Source of the DNA: a bacterium
Lineage (GTDB): Bacteria > Planctomycetota > J058 > JAJDCP01
DNA length: 20,555 bases
Assembly (NCBI GenBank): GCA_030428695.1
Contig: JAUIEM010000159.1
Span: forward strand, 1 to 20,555
Direction of reading: 5' to 3'
A program made the position numbers and the translations under genes. The notes beneath the pieces were generated by a model. The model was not told where the DNA came from and made no database searches. It was given only the letters and a program-made list of their open reading frames with translations. This document shows, one piece after another, positions 1-8,015 of this stretch (positions within the stretch are counted from its first letter, which is position 1; the number at the start of each line of letters is the position of its first letter).

Positions 1-813
1 GACGATGATCTCGTAGGGCGGAGTGTTGCAGAGCAGCCGCGGGAGCAGTTTCCGCAGCCCCTCCGCCTCGTCGAGCACCGGCAGGATGATGCTGACCCGC
101 TCGCGCGTCACCTCCTGCAGGGGAGGATCGGGACGCAGGGCCTCCGCCGCGATCGTGTACAGGATCTTCACCCCGGCCCGGAACGAGCCCCACAGGTTCC
201 CGGAGATCTTCGAGGTGCCGACCCGCTTGCGGTAGCGCACCGGCACCTCGACGATGCGCAGGCCAGCGCGGACGGCGCGGATCTGCATCTCGATCGTCCA
301 GCCGAAATCCTCGTCGGCCATGCCGAGGGCGAGCAGGGCCTCCCAGCGCACCGCGCGGAACGGCCCGAGGTCGCTGTAGCGCACGCCGTAGAAGGCCTCG
401 ATCAGGCCGGTGGCGAGCCAGTTGCCGAAGCGCGCGTGGGGCAGCAGCGCGCCGCTCTCGCGCGCCCCGGCCTCGCGCGAGCCGATCACCAGGTCGGCGC
501 GGTCTTCGAGCAGGGGCGCAACCACACGCGGGAGCTCGGCGGGGTCGTCGCTGTAGTCGCCGTCGAGGAAGACGACGACATCGGTCGCGTCAACCGCCCG
601 GATCCCGGCCAGGCAGGCCGCTCCGTAGCCTCGCTTCGGCTCGTGCACGACGCGCGCGCCGGCCGCGCGCGCCCGGGCAGCCGTGCGGTCGGTCGAGCCG
701 TTGTCGACGACGATGACCTCGGTCAGGAGCTCCCAGGGCAGATCGCCGAGCACGCGCGGCAGCGCGTCCTCTTCGTTCAGCGCCGGGATCAGGACGGTGA
801 TGCGGGGCGTCAC
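1..813 (-). CDS. Family 2 glycosyltransferase, two GT2 domains in tandem (3' end outside window)
   Basis: This is a GT-A fold family 2 glycosyltransferase, expected to move a sugar from a nucleotide-sugar onto a lipid or other acceptor at the cytoplasmic membrane. The 271 visible residues begin TPRITVLIPALNEED, with DNGSTD at 37-42, the metal-binding LDGDYSDDP at 83-91, GSREAG at 111-116, RYSDLGPFRAVR at 145-156 and YRKRVGTSKISG at 194-205, as in dolichyl-phosphate mannose synthase-like enzymes. From residue 240 a second GT2 start appears (VSIILPVLDEAEGL), resembling the TIGR04283-type glycosyltransferases, so the full protein looks like a fusion. The GTG start at 813 overlaps the stop of the upstream DUF547 gene as GTGA, implying translational coupling. 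The frame is open to the window edge. Family is certain; substrate is unknown. Confidence 0.88.
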   Translation of the reverse strand, partial: MTPRITVLIPALNEEDALPRVLGDLPWELLTEVIVVDNGSTDRTAARARAAGARVVHEPKRGYGAACLAGIRAVDATDVVVFLDGDYSDDPAELPRVVAPLLEDRADLVIGSREAGARESGALLPHARFGNWLATGLIEAFYGVRYSDLGPFRAVRWEALLALGMADEDFGWTIEMQIRAVRAGLRIVEVPVRYRKRVGTSKISGNLWGSFRAGVKILYTIAAEALRPDPPLQEVTRERVSIILPVLDEAEGLRKLLPRLLCNTPPYEIIV

Positions 814-1598
814 CGGCCGTTCAGCGTCCAGTCGTACTCGAGGAAGGCGATGTCGACCTCGCCGAGGCGGCGCAGCCGCGCCTGCAGCTCTGGCGGAGCG
901 TGCTCCTTGACGTAGCGAAGCACGTCCCCGTCGGCGAAGTCGACGGCGTACCACTCGAACAGCTTGCTGAGGTAGAGGGTGTGCGCGCCGTTCTCGCTGA
1001 CCAGCTTCGCCCCCTTCTCCTCGTCGGCGAGGAAGGCGCGGGTCGCGTCGGCGAGCTGCTGCTCGAGCCGCCCGGCCACCCAGGCCTCGGAGATCAGGTC
1101 GGGGCAGGAGAAGGACGCGCACACGATCGCGAAGTGGATGCGCGCCTCGTCGCGGTGGCGCAGGATCTCGTTCTCGATGTGGCTCAGGCTGTACTTCTCG
1201 CCCTGCACCGGCCAGACCTCGCTCGACCAGGGGCTGCTCAGCTCGAGGATGCTGTCGAGCTCGGGGTAGGTGTTCAGGATCAGCTTGAGGGTGAAGGCGT
1301 TGTACGCGTTGATCCAGAACGCGAGCTCCTCGTTCCGCTCGAGCGTGCCCGGATCGGTCGCTTGCAGCCGCGCGAGGTAGCGATCGAGCTGGGCCTCGTG
1401 CTCTTTCAGGCAGCGGTAGTCGACGACGCCGTCGTGGACGAACGAGCGCAGCAGGCTGTCGAGCAGCGCGTGGGAACCGGCGTCCTCGGCGGCTTGCTGC
1501 AGCTCGTACGGACAGGGACCGGTCGCCTTCTCCTGGGCGCGGACCAGGGCGCAACCGGAGAGCAGGGCGAGCAGGCACAGGAGAGGTGTCGTGCGCAT
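810..1598 (-). CDS. DUF547 domain lipoprotein
   Basis: A predicted lipoprotein of 262 residues with a DUF547 (PF04784) domain; the family has no established biochemical role. The N-terminus is a type II signal peptide with lipobox L13-S14-G15-C16. Family marks are FWINAYNAFTLKLILNTYP, LSHIENEILR and the IHFAIVCASFSCP segment. The start at 1598 is chosen over longer in-frame starts because GGAGG lies seven bases upstream and the signal peptide begins there. Its stop overlaps the GTG of the glycosyltransferase gene, so the two form an operon. It diverges from the TraB-like lipoprotein gene across a 142-bp gap in which I see no convincing promoter boxes. Confidence 0.88.
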   Translation of the reverse strand: MRTTPLLCLLALLSGCALVRAQEKATGPCPYELQQAAEDAGSHALLDSLLRSFVHDGVVDYRCLKEHEAQLDRYLARLQATDPGTLERNEELAFWINAYNAFTLKLILNTYPELDSILELSSPWSSEVWPVQGEKYSLSHIENEILRHRDEARIHFAIVCASFSCPDLISEAWVAGRLEQQLADATRAFLADEEKGAKLVSENGAHTLYLSKLFEWYAVDFADGDVLRYVKEHAPPELQARLRRLGEVDIAFLEYDWTLNGR

Positions 1599-1740
1599 CA
1601 GTATCCTCCAGGGCAGCCCCGACACTTGGGAAGAACGGAAGGAGCGCGCCCCCGGTTCCAACAACTCCGGTCCGACCCCGTAGTACTGCCACACGACCTG
1701 TCCGGCGGCCCCGCCGCCCTGTGAAGGAGTCATCATTCCC

Positions 1741-2802
1741 ATGCGCAAAGCGTTCCCCCTGTTGTTGCTCGCCCTCGTCTTCACGGGCTGCACGCTCGTC
1801 CCCGACGTCAGCTACCGCGCCGACGTCGTCGGTGAGCAGCCCGGTTGGACCGGCGACGATTTCATCCGCTACAACGGCTACGACAACGTCGCCGGCACGA
1901 TGCAGGTCAGCGCGACCGACTATACCACCGCTGACGGCAAACACACGATCACCCTGGTCGGCGCCGTGCACATCGGCGACGCCGCGTACTACGCCGAGAT
2001 CCAGGGCCTGCTCGACAAGAGCGACCGGGTCTACTACGAGCTGGTCAAGCCCGCCGACATGCCCTACCCGACGCCGGGGATCGAGGAAGCCGACGGCATG
2101 TACTCCGGCATGGCCGACCTGTTCGGCCTGAGCGAGCAGATGCGCGAGGTCGACTACGACCGCGAGCACTTCGTCTGGCTCGACATGTCCCAGGAGGAGT
2201 TCTCCGCCCGCCTGAGCGCGATCGTCACCAAGGCCGCCAGCCGCCTCGCCGAGCTGTTCGGCCAGGGCGGCCAGGAAGAGCCGATCCGCGCCTTCGGCCA
2301 GGCCCTGCGCCTCGCGTCCCCCGAGCTGCGCGCCGCCTTCGCCCGCGCCCTGCTGCACGCGCCGATCGCCGCGAAGGCGGCGCCGACCGATCCGATCGCG
2401 ATGCTGATGGAGCTGATCTACCTGCCCCTGAGCCTCGAGAAGGCGTACTACCGCGAGACCAAGGGCGAGAAGGCCTTCGAGGACAAGTACAAACACAACA
2501 TGAACGTCGGCCTGCAGGACCCCGAACAGGCGATCCAGCAGATGGAAGAGCTCGGCCGTGACGGCCTGACCGACATCCTGATGGACGCCCTCGAGGAGTT
2601 CCAGGGCGTGATCCTCGAAGAGCGCAATCAGGTCGTGATCGACGGCCTGCTCGCCGACCTGGAGTCCGGCGACATGCCCGCCCACGTCACCGTCTTCTAC
2701 GGCGCCGCCCACAACCCCGGCATCGCCGCGGGCCTGCGGGAAGCGGGCCTGGTGCGGGGCAGGAAGGTGCACTGGATGAACGCGATCGACATCCAGCCCT
2801 GA
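1741..2802 (+). CDS. TraB/GumN-like (TIKI superfamily) lipoprotein
   Basis: A 353-residue protein with a lipoprotein signal peptide (lipobox F14-T15-G16-C17). The body resembles the TraB/PrgY/GumN group of the TIKI superfamily. An N-terminal strand-helix motif (TLVGAVHIGDAAYYAEIQ, followed by YYELVKPAD) carries the conserved His of the 'GxxH' motif and the Glu of 'VYYEL'. The C-terminal VTVFYGAAHNPGIAAGL matches the second conserved His motif of that group. Members include a peptide-pheromone shutdown protein and a Wnt protease, but the bacterial lipoproteins are mostly uncharacterised. AAGGAG lies about 11 bases before the ATG. The gene ends in a strong terminator, so it is probably monocistronic. 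Family assignment rests on motif placement read by eye. Confidence 0.72.
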   Translation: MRKAFPLLLLALVFTGCTLVPDVSYRADVVGEQPGWTGDDFIRYNGYDNVAGTMQVSATDYTTADGKHTITLVGAVHIGDAAYYAEIQGLLDKSDRVYYELVKPADMPYPTPGIEEADGMYSGMADLFGLSEQMREVDYDREHFVWLDMSQEEFSARLSAIVTKAASRLAELFGQGGQEEPIRAFGQALRLASPELRAAFARALLHAPIAAKAAPTDPIAMLMELIYLPLSLEKAYYRETKGEKAFEDKYKHNMNVGLQDPEQAIQQMEELGRDGLTDILMDALEEFQGVILEERNQVVIDGLLADLESGDMPAHVTVFYGAAHNPGIAAGLREAGLVRGRKVHWMNAIDIQP

Positions 2803-2827
2803 GCGCCTCCGTTCCTCCTCCGCAGAG

Positions 2828-2856
2828 ACGCACGCCGCGCGGCGTGCGTTTTCTTT
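2828..2856 (+). terminator. Rho-independent terminator of the TraB-like gene
   Basis: ACGCACGCCG and its exact reverse complement CGGCGTGCGT are separated by two bases (a 9-bp stem with a four-base loop in practice) and followed by TTTTCTTT. It starts 25 bases after the TraB-like stop codon. Confidence 0.9.
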
Positions 2857-2921
2857 GGGGAAGCGTCGCGCCGGTCGAGGCTGCGGGTACCATCCGGGCA
2901 AGCACCTCACCCGGCCCCGCG

Positions 2922-3626
2922 ATGCCCGAGAAGCACGTCACCATCTTCGCCGGTCTCGGCCCGACCGGCCAGCCCCTGACCGGACCGGGCGCGAGCAAGC
3001 TGCGCCTCACGCTCTCGCCCAAGGACCCCCGCGCCCACCAGAAGGCGCGCCCGACGCTGCTCGCCGGCGCCCACTTCTGGGTGCTGCGCTACCACCAGGC
3101 CCGGCGCTCCGACTTCCAGCAGCTCGCCGACGTACGCGCGATCGTCGAGGAGTACATCAACACCCCCCAGCACCACGCCCGCATCGACTACACCCTGCCG
3201 ACGCAGTTCTACAGCCCGCGGGTGCAGCGCGCCGCCTCGGTCACCGTCGACTACGGACGCTGGAACAACCAGAACCCGATGGTGTTCTCGACCTCGACCA
3301 TCGACCTGCTCGGCCGGAACATCGTCTGCCGCGCGTACTTCCTGCGCTTCCGCCCGAAGCTCCCCGCCCTGCTCGTCCGCCACGCGCAACGGCTCGGCGT
3401 CCAGCCGCGCTACGTCAGCGCCGCCCAGAAGGTCTGGATGGCGGCCTGGCTGGCCAGCTACGTCGCCGGCACGGACCAGTACAGCGACCTGCTGCTGCCG
3501 AAGCGTTTCCGGCAGCGGATGCCTGACATGGCGGACTTCGCGAAGGTGATGGGCGCGTACCAGTGCGCTCAGCGCCTGGCCGAGCTGCTGAAGATCGCCC
3601 CGGGCAAGCCCTGCACCCGGCTCTGA
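2922..3626 (+). CDS. Hypothetical protein, 234 residues
   Basis: I do not recognise this protein. It is basic, has no signal peptide or membrane segment, and begins PEKHVTIFAGLGPTG. Notable stretches are LLAGAHFWVLRYHQARRSDF, the Tyr/Asn-rich VDYGRWNNQNPMVFSTSTI and a C-terminal helical half. The ATG at 2922 is preferred over an in-frame GTG at 2844 because 2844 lies inside the terminator stem of the preceding gene. No Shine-Dalgarno sequence precedes 2922, so the start could be wrong by a few codons or the mRNA may be leaderless. Codon use matches the neighbours. The stop is only seven bases from the end of the LysE remnant on the opposite strand. Confidence 0.68.
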   Translation: MPEKHVTIFAGLGPTGQPLTGPGASKLRLTLSPKDPRAHQKARPTLLAGAHFWVLRYHQARRSDFQQLADVRAIVEEYINTPQHHARIDYTLPTQFYSPRVQRAASVTVDYGRWNNQNPMVFSTSTIDLLGRNIVCRAYFLRFRPKLPALLVRHAQRLGVQPRYVSAAQKVWMAAWLASYVAGTDQYSDLLLPKRFRQRMPDMADFAKVMGAYQCAQRLAELLKIAPGKPCTRL

Positions 3627-3633
3627 CCGCCCC

Positions 3634-3989
3634 TCAGAAGCTGACCCGCTGCCGCACCCCGAAGCCGATCAGCACAACCCCCGGCCACCGGCCCGATCCA
3701 GCGCACGGTCACGATGCCGCGACCGCACACCTTCACGGGTTGCTGCTCCCCGGCTGGCGCCGGCGAGCAGCAACAGGAGAAGCCTCTTCCTTCCTGCTCA
3801 CCCGCGCAAGCGCGGGGTCGCAGGCGAGGCTTCTCCTGGCTCGAGAACGCAACTCGCTACGCTCGTTGCATTCTCTCGCGGCGGCCGTGGATCAAGGAGA
3901 CGCGGATCAGCACAAACAACACGGGCCCGATCAGAACGATCAGGCCCATGCCGAGGACGTAGCCTTCGAGCAGCGTGAACAGAGGCCGC

Positions 3990-3993
<4 letters not shown>
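3634..3993 (-). pseudogene. LysE-family exporter remnant, internally deleted and frameshifted
   Basis: Both ends of a LysE/RhtB-type amino-acid exporter can be read on the minus strand, but the middle is gone. The N-terminal piece (about 3979 down to 3876) reads LFTLLEGYVLGMGLIVLIG then PVLFVLIRVSLIHGRR, the family's first membrane segment with its GPV motif. It then meets a TAG inside a hairpin. The C-terminal piece (3738-3634) reads GIVTVRWIGPVAG and, after a one-base shift in a G run, VVLIGFGVRQRVSF-stop, a typical last LysE helix. A GTG at 3993 overlapping the fusA stop (GTGA) would be the natural start but is one base out of frame. Family members have about 200-230 codons; this span holds 120. 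Hairpins fill 3739-3875 between the pieces. Confidence 0.7.
3739..3875. repeat. Cluster of three adjacent hairpins (structured insert)
   Basis: Three inverted repeats stand almost end to end. Hairpin A: GTTGCTGCTC (3739-3748) pairs with GAGCAGCAAC (3765-3774), continued inside by CCGGC/GCCGG around TGGC. Hairpin B: AGGAGAAGCCTC (3775-3786) pairs exactly with 3826-3837, then CCTGC/GCAGG, then CCCGCG/CGCGGG around CAAG. Hairpin C: GAGAA-GCAAC (3843-3853) pairs with GTTGC-TTCTC (3865-3875) with one mismatch. No T-tract follows on either strand, so they do not look like ordinary terminators. The cluster fills precisely the gap in the LysE remnant. Whether it is a mobile palindromic element, an RNA or only a folded scar is not shown. 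Confidence 0.8.
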
Positions 3994-6098
<2,105 letters not shown>

Positions 6099-6256
6099 GG
6101 AACTTGCTCCGTATGCGGTTGTTGGAAGGGTCCTGTCCAGCGTCGCGCGTCCGAGTGCAAGTGGCGACTCGACGTGACGATCCAACACGGATGGTCTTAG
6201 GAGCGCGGCGGCGCGAGACGGCGGGCAGGACCCCGGCTTCCGCCTGTGGTGGGCGC

Positions 6257-6284
6257 ATTATGTCAGCTCGCCTTGCGCAGACAA
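6257..6284 (-). promoter_or_regulatory. Sigma-70-type promoter of fusA
   Basis: On the minus strand TTGTCT (6284-6279) and CATAAT (6262-6257) are separated by 16 bases. TGA directly before CATAAT gives an extended -10 (TGn). An AT-rich AATAAAGC precedes the -35. Transcription would start near 6250, leaving a leader of about 150 bases before the fusA ATG. Confidence 0.65.
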
Positions 6285-6469
6285 GCTTTATTCCCCTGGC
6301 AGGGAAGGGTTTTGCGTAAAAACTCCGTGAAGCCGCCCCGGGCCCCTGCCCATCCCTCGCAGCCCGCTGTGCTCCAGGCTTCGGCGGGCCTCACCGAGGA
6401 ACCTCCCCCCCTCCTTCCCGACGATCTCGTGGTTTTTTTGTAAGCCCGCCCCCTCTCCGGGACATGGAA
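6285..6469. other. Non-coding spacer between fusA and the lanthipeptide cluster
   Basis: The whole gap between the fusA and precursor starts is 6099-6544. Besides the fusA promoter and leader and the hairpin at 6470-6500, this part holds an AT-rich inverted repeat GTTTTGCGTAAAAAC (6309-6323) and an interrupted palindrome TTCCC-N6-GGGAA beginning near 6290. A run of seven T lies near 6433-6439. These are possible operator or promoter elements for the cluster, but I find no plus-strand -35/-10 pair worth calling and no convincing ORF. Confidence 0.4.
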
Positions 6470-6500
6470 GTCGACCGAAGCGGAGCTGCTTCGGCACGAC
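6470..6500 (+). promoter_or_regulatory. 5'-leader hairpin of the lanthipeptide precursor mRNA
   Basis: CCGAAGC (6475-6481) and GCTTCGG (6488-6494) form a 7-bp stem around GGAGCT, extended past a small internal loop by GTCG/CGAC. It lies about 45 bases before the precursor start. It may stabilise the mRNA or hide the GGAG in its loop; no T-tract follows. Confidence 0.45.
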
Positions 6501-6544
6501 ACGCGCCCCGCGGCGCACCTTTCTTCCTCCCAGGAGAGATTCCC

Positions 6545-6985
6545 ATGACTTCCGACTTCAACACCTTCGTCGCGTTCCTCAAGAGTGATGCCGGCGCCGA
6601 CGCCCGGGCCGAGATCGAAGCCAGCACCTCCCGCGAAGAGCTGTTCGCCACCATGACCCGGATCGGCCTCGAGCGCGGCGTCGCCGTCAGCTCCGAGGAG
6701 CTCGACGCCTTCGTCGCCGAGAGCCTGCCCGCCCGTGACGAGCTGTCCGAGCGCGAGCTGCTCTCCGTCGCCGGCGGCAACCTGGTCGGCCGCGGCGACT
6801 CGAGCGCGGACCAGCCGCCGTGGACCGGTGGTACCGAGATTCCGAGCTACTGCCCGAGCCCCTGCTTCCCCGAGCGCACCACCAACATCTACTGCAAGAT
6901 CGGCGACACCGTCACCGGCAACTGCACGATCGTCGGCAGCTGCGGCTCGAGCGGCGGCACCGGCGTCGGCTCCCTGGCGGGCTGA
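6545..6985 (+). CDS. Class II lanthipeptide precursor with Nif11-type leader
   Basis: This 146-residue protein is the substrate of the neighbouring LanM. Residues 1-78 are a Nif11-type leader (TIGR03798 class): DFNTFVAFLKSDAGADAR, an EELFATMTRIGLERGVAVSS helix pair, EELDAFV, and the terminal ELSERELLSVAGG with double glycine at 77-78. The core (79-146) has five Cys (103, 107, 117, 127, 133) and 16 Ser/Thr available for dehydration, with compact motifs SYC, SPC and SC and a Gly/Ser/Thr tail. AGGAGA lies eight bases before the ATG, which is why the upstream in-frame ATG at 6464 is rejected. A terminator follows immediately, so this gene should be expressed above the enzymes. Cleavage after G78 is expected from the C39 peptidase encoded downstream. 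Ring pattern is unknown. Confidence 0.92.
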   Translation: MTSDFNTFVAFLKSDAGADARAEIEASTSREELFATMTRIGLERGVAVSSEELDAFVAESLPARDELSERELLSVAGGNLVGRGDSSADQPPWTGGTEIPSYCPSPCFPERTTNIYCKIGDTVTGNCTIVGSCGSSGGTGVGSLAG

Positions 6986-7000
6986 GCCCTCCCGTCCCAC

Positions 7001-7031
7001 GGGGCAGGCCGCACGGCCTGCCCCCTTTTTT
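7001..7031 (+). terminator. Intrinsic terminator/attenuator between precursor and enzyme genes
   Basis: GGGGCAGGCCG and CGGCCTGCCCC (7001-7011, 7014-7024) make a near-perfect GC stem followed by CTTTTTT. It begins 15 bases after the precursor stop, and the next gene starts 37 bases further on with no promoter seen between. The layout suggests partial read-through, which would keep the precursor transcript in excess over the modification and export genes. Confidence 0.92.
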
Positions 7032-7067
7032 GCCCGCGTCCCAGCAACCCCATCCGGAGGCCCCCGC

Positions 7068-8015
7068 ATGCACCTCTCCGCCCCCCTTCCCCCCGCGCTG
7101 GTCACGCCGTCGGAGGTCGAGCGTCTGACGCGCTTCCTCGACCGCCTGCCCGACGACCTCGCGAGCTGCCTCCTGTGCGAGCGGGTGCTCGGCGGCGCGG
7201 CCCGCGGCACCGACCTGACCCTGCACGTCGAGGGCGGGACCCGCGGCGCGCGGATGCTCGCCGGGACGCTCCCCGGGCTGTCCGACGCCTGGTTCGCACA
7301 CGCGGCCTGGCAGCGCGCCCGCGCCCTGGCGCAGGCGGGCCACGGCTGGGTGCTGCTCGAGGTCGATGCGGAACAGATGGAGCGCGCGCTCCCCGTCCCC
7401 CACATCTTCATCAACCCTCCAGGACGCGGCCTCGAAGCCGGCATGCGCTGCCTGGCCGGGCTGACCGGCGGGCGCCCGGAGCTCGCCGCCTTCGCCCGGG
7501 TCTTCGCCTGCCTCCAGGCGGTGCCCGCCCCCCACGGGCTGTGCCTGATGGGGAGGATGTTCGGGCGCGGGCACGACGATGTGCGGGTGCTGATCCCCTT
7601 CCGCCGCCTCGCGGACCTGCGCGGCTACCTGGCCGCGGTCGGCTGGCCGGGCTGCGCCTCGGCGGAGGAAGGCTTCCGCCGCGTCGCCGCCGACGCCGAT
7701 TGCTACCTGCTCAACCTCGAGGTCGGCGCGGAGGTGCGCCGCCGGATCGGGGTCGAGCCCTACTTCTTCGACCTGCGGGCCGGGCAGGACCCGCGCTGGG
7801 AGACCTACCTGCGCGGGATGGTCGCCGCCGGATTGTGCACCGTGGCGGAGGAAGCGGCGCTGCGGCGCTTCCCCGGCCACCGCGGCGCCGACGGCACCCG
7901 CGGCTCGGTCTCGACCAAGCTCGTGATCGACGGCGGCCTGCAGCTCAAGGCCTACCTGTCCCTGGCCACCCCCGAAGCCTCCCTCGAACCCCTGGAGTCC
8001 CTGGCATGTCGCTGA
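7068..8015 (+). CDS. Lanthipeptide cluster accessory protein of unknown function
   Basis: A 315-residue soluble protein with no signal peptide or membrane segment, which I cannot assign to a named family. Candidate conserved blocks are HIFINPPGRG (112-121), DDVRVLIPF (170-178), the strand-rich CYLLNLEVGAEVRRRIGVEP (212-231), DPRWETYLRGMVAAGLCT (241-258), FPGHRG and a C-terminal KLVIDGGLQLKAYLSL (284-299). The alternating strands and Lys/Tyr-bearing end faintly recall prenyltransferase-type beta barrels, but this is not enough for an assignment. GGAGG lies seven bases before the ATG. Its last 10 bases overlap lanM, so it is co-translated with the synthetase, which points to a role in maturation, leader binding or product tailoring. 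Confidence 0.82.
   Translation: MHLSAPLPPALVTPSEVERLTRFLDRLPDDLASCLLCERVLGGAARGTDLTLHVEGGTRGARMLAGTLPGLSDAWFAHAAWQRARALAQAGHGWVLLEVDAEQMERALPVPHIFINPPGRGLEAGMRCLAGLTGGRPELAAFARVFACLQAVPAPHGLCLMGRMFGRGHDDVRVLIPFRRLADLRGYLAAVGWPGCASAEEGFRRVAADADCYLLNLEVGAEVRRRIGVEPYFFDLRAGQDPRWETYLRGMVAAGLCTVAEEAALRRFPGHRGADGTRGSVSTKLVIDGGLQLKAYLSLATPEASLEPLESLACR

Noticed and set aside
23..915. Plus-strand open frames across the left end
   Set aside because: They are antisense to the glycosyltransferase and DUF547 genes, which carry clear motifs and a GTGA overlap.
2844..2921. Upstream GTG start for the 234-residue hypothetical protein
   Set aside because: That GTG lies in the 3' half of the terminator stem of the preceding gene, and the added residues look like untranslated sequence.
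6297..6320. Sigma-54 promoter (GG and GC elements near AGGGAAGGGTTTTGC)
   Set aside because: Only the GG and TTGC elements fit at the right spacing; the rest of the -24 consensus is absent and no activator gene is nearby.
6464..6544. Upstream in-frame ATG for the lanthipeptide precursor
   Set aside because: It would overlap the leader hairpin, lacks a ribosome binding site and adds residues foreign to Nif11 leaders; the ATG at 6545 has AGGAGA at good spacing.
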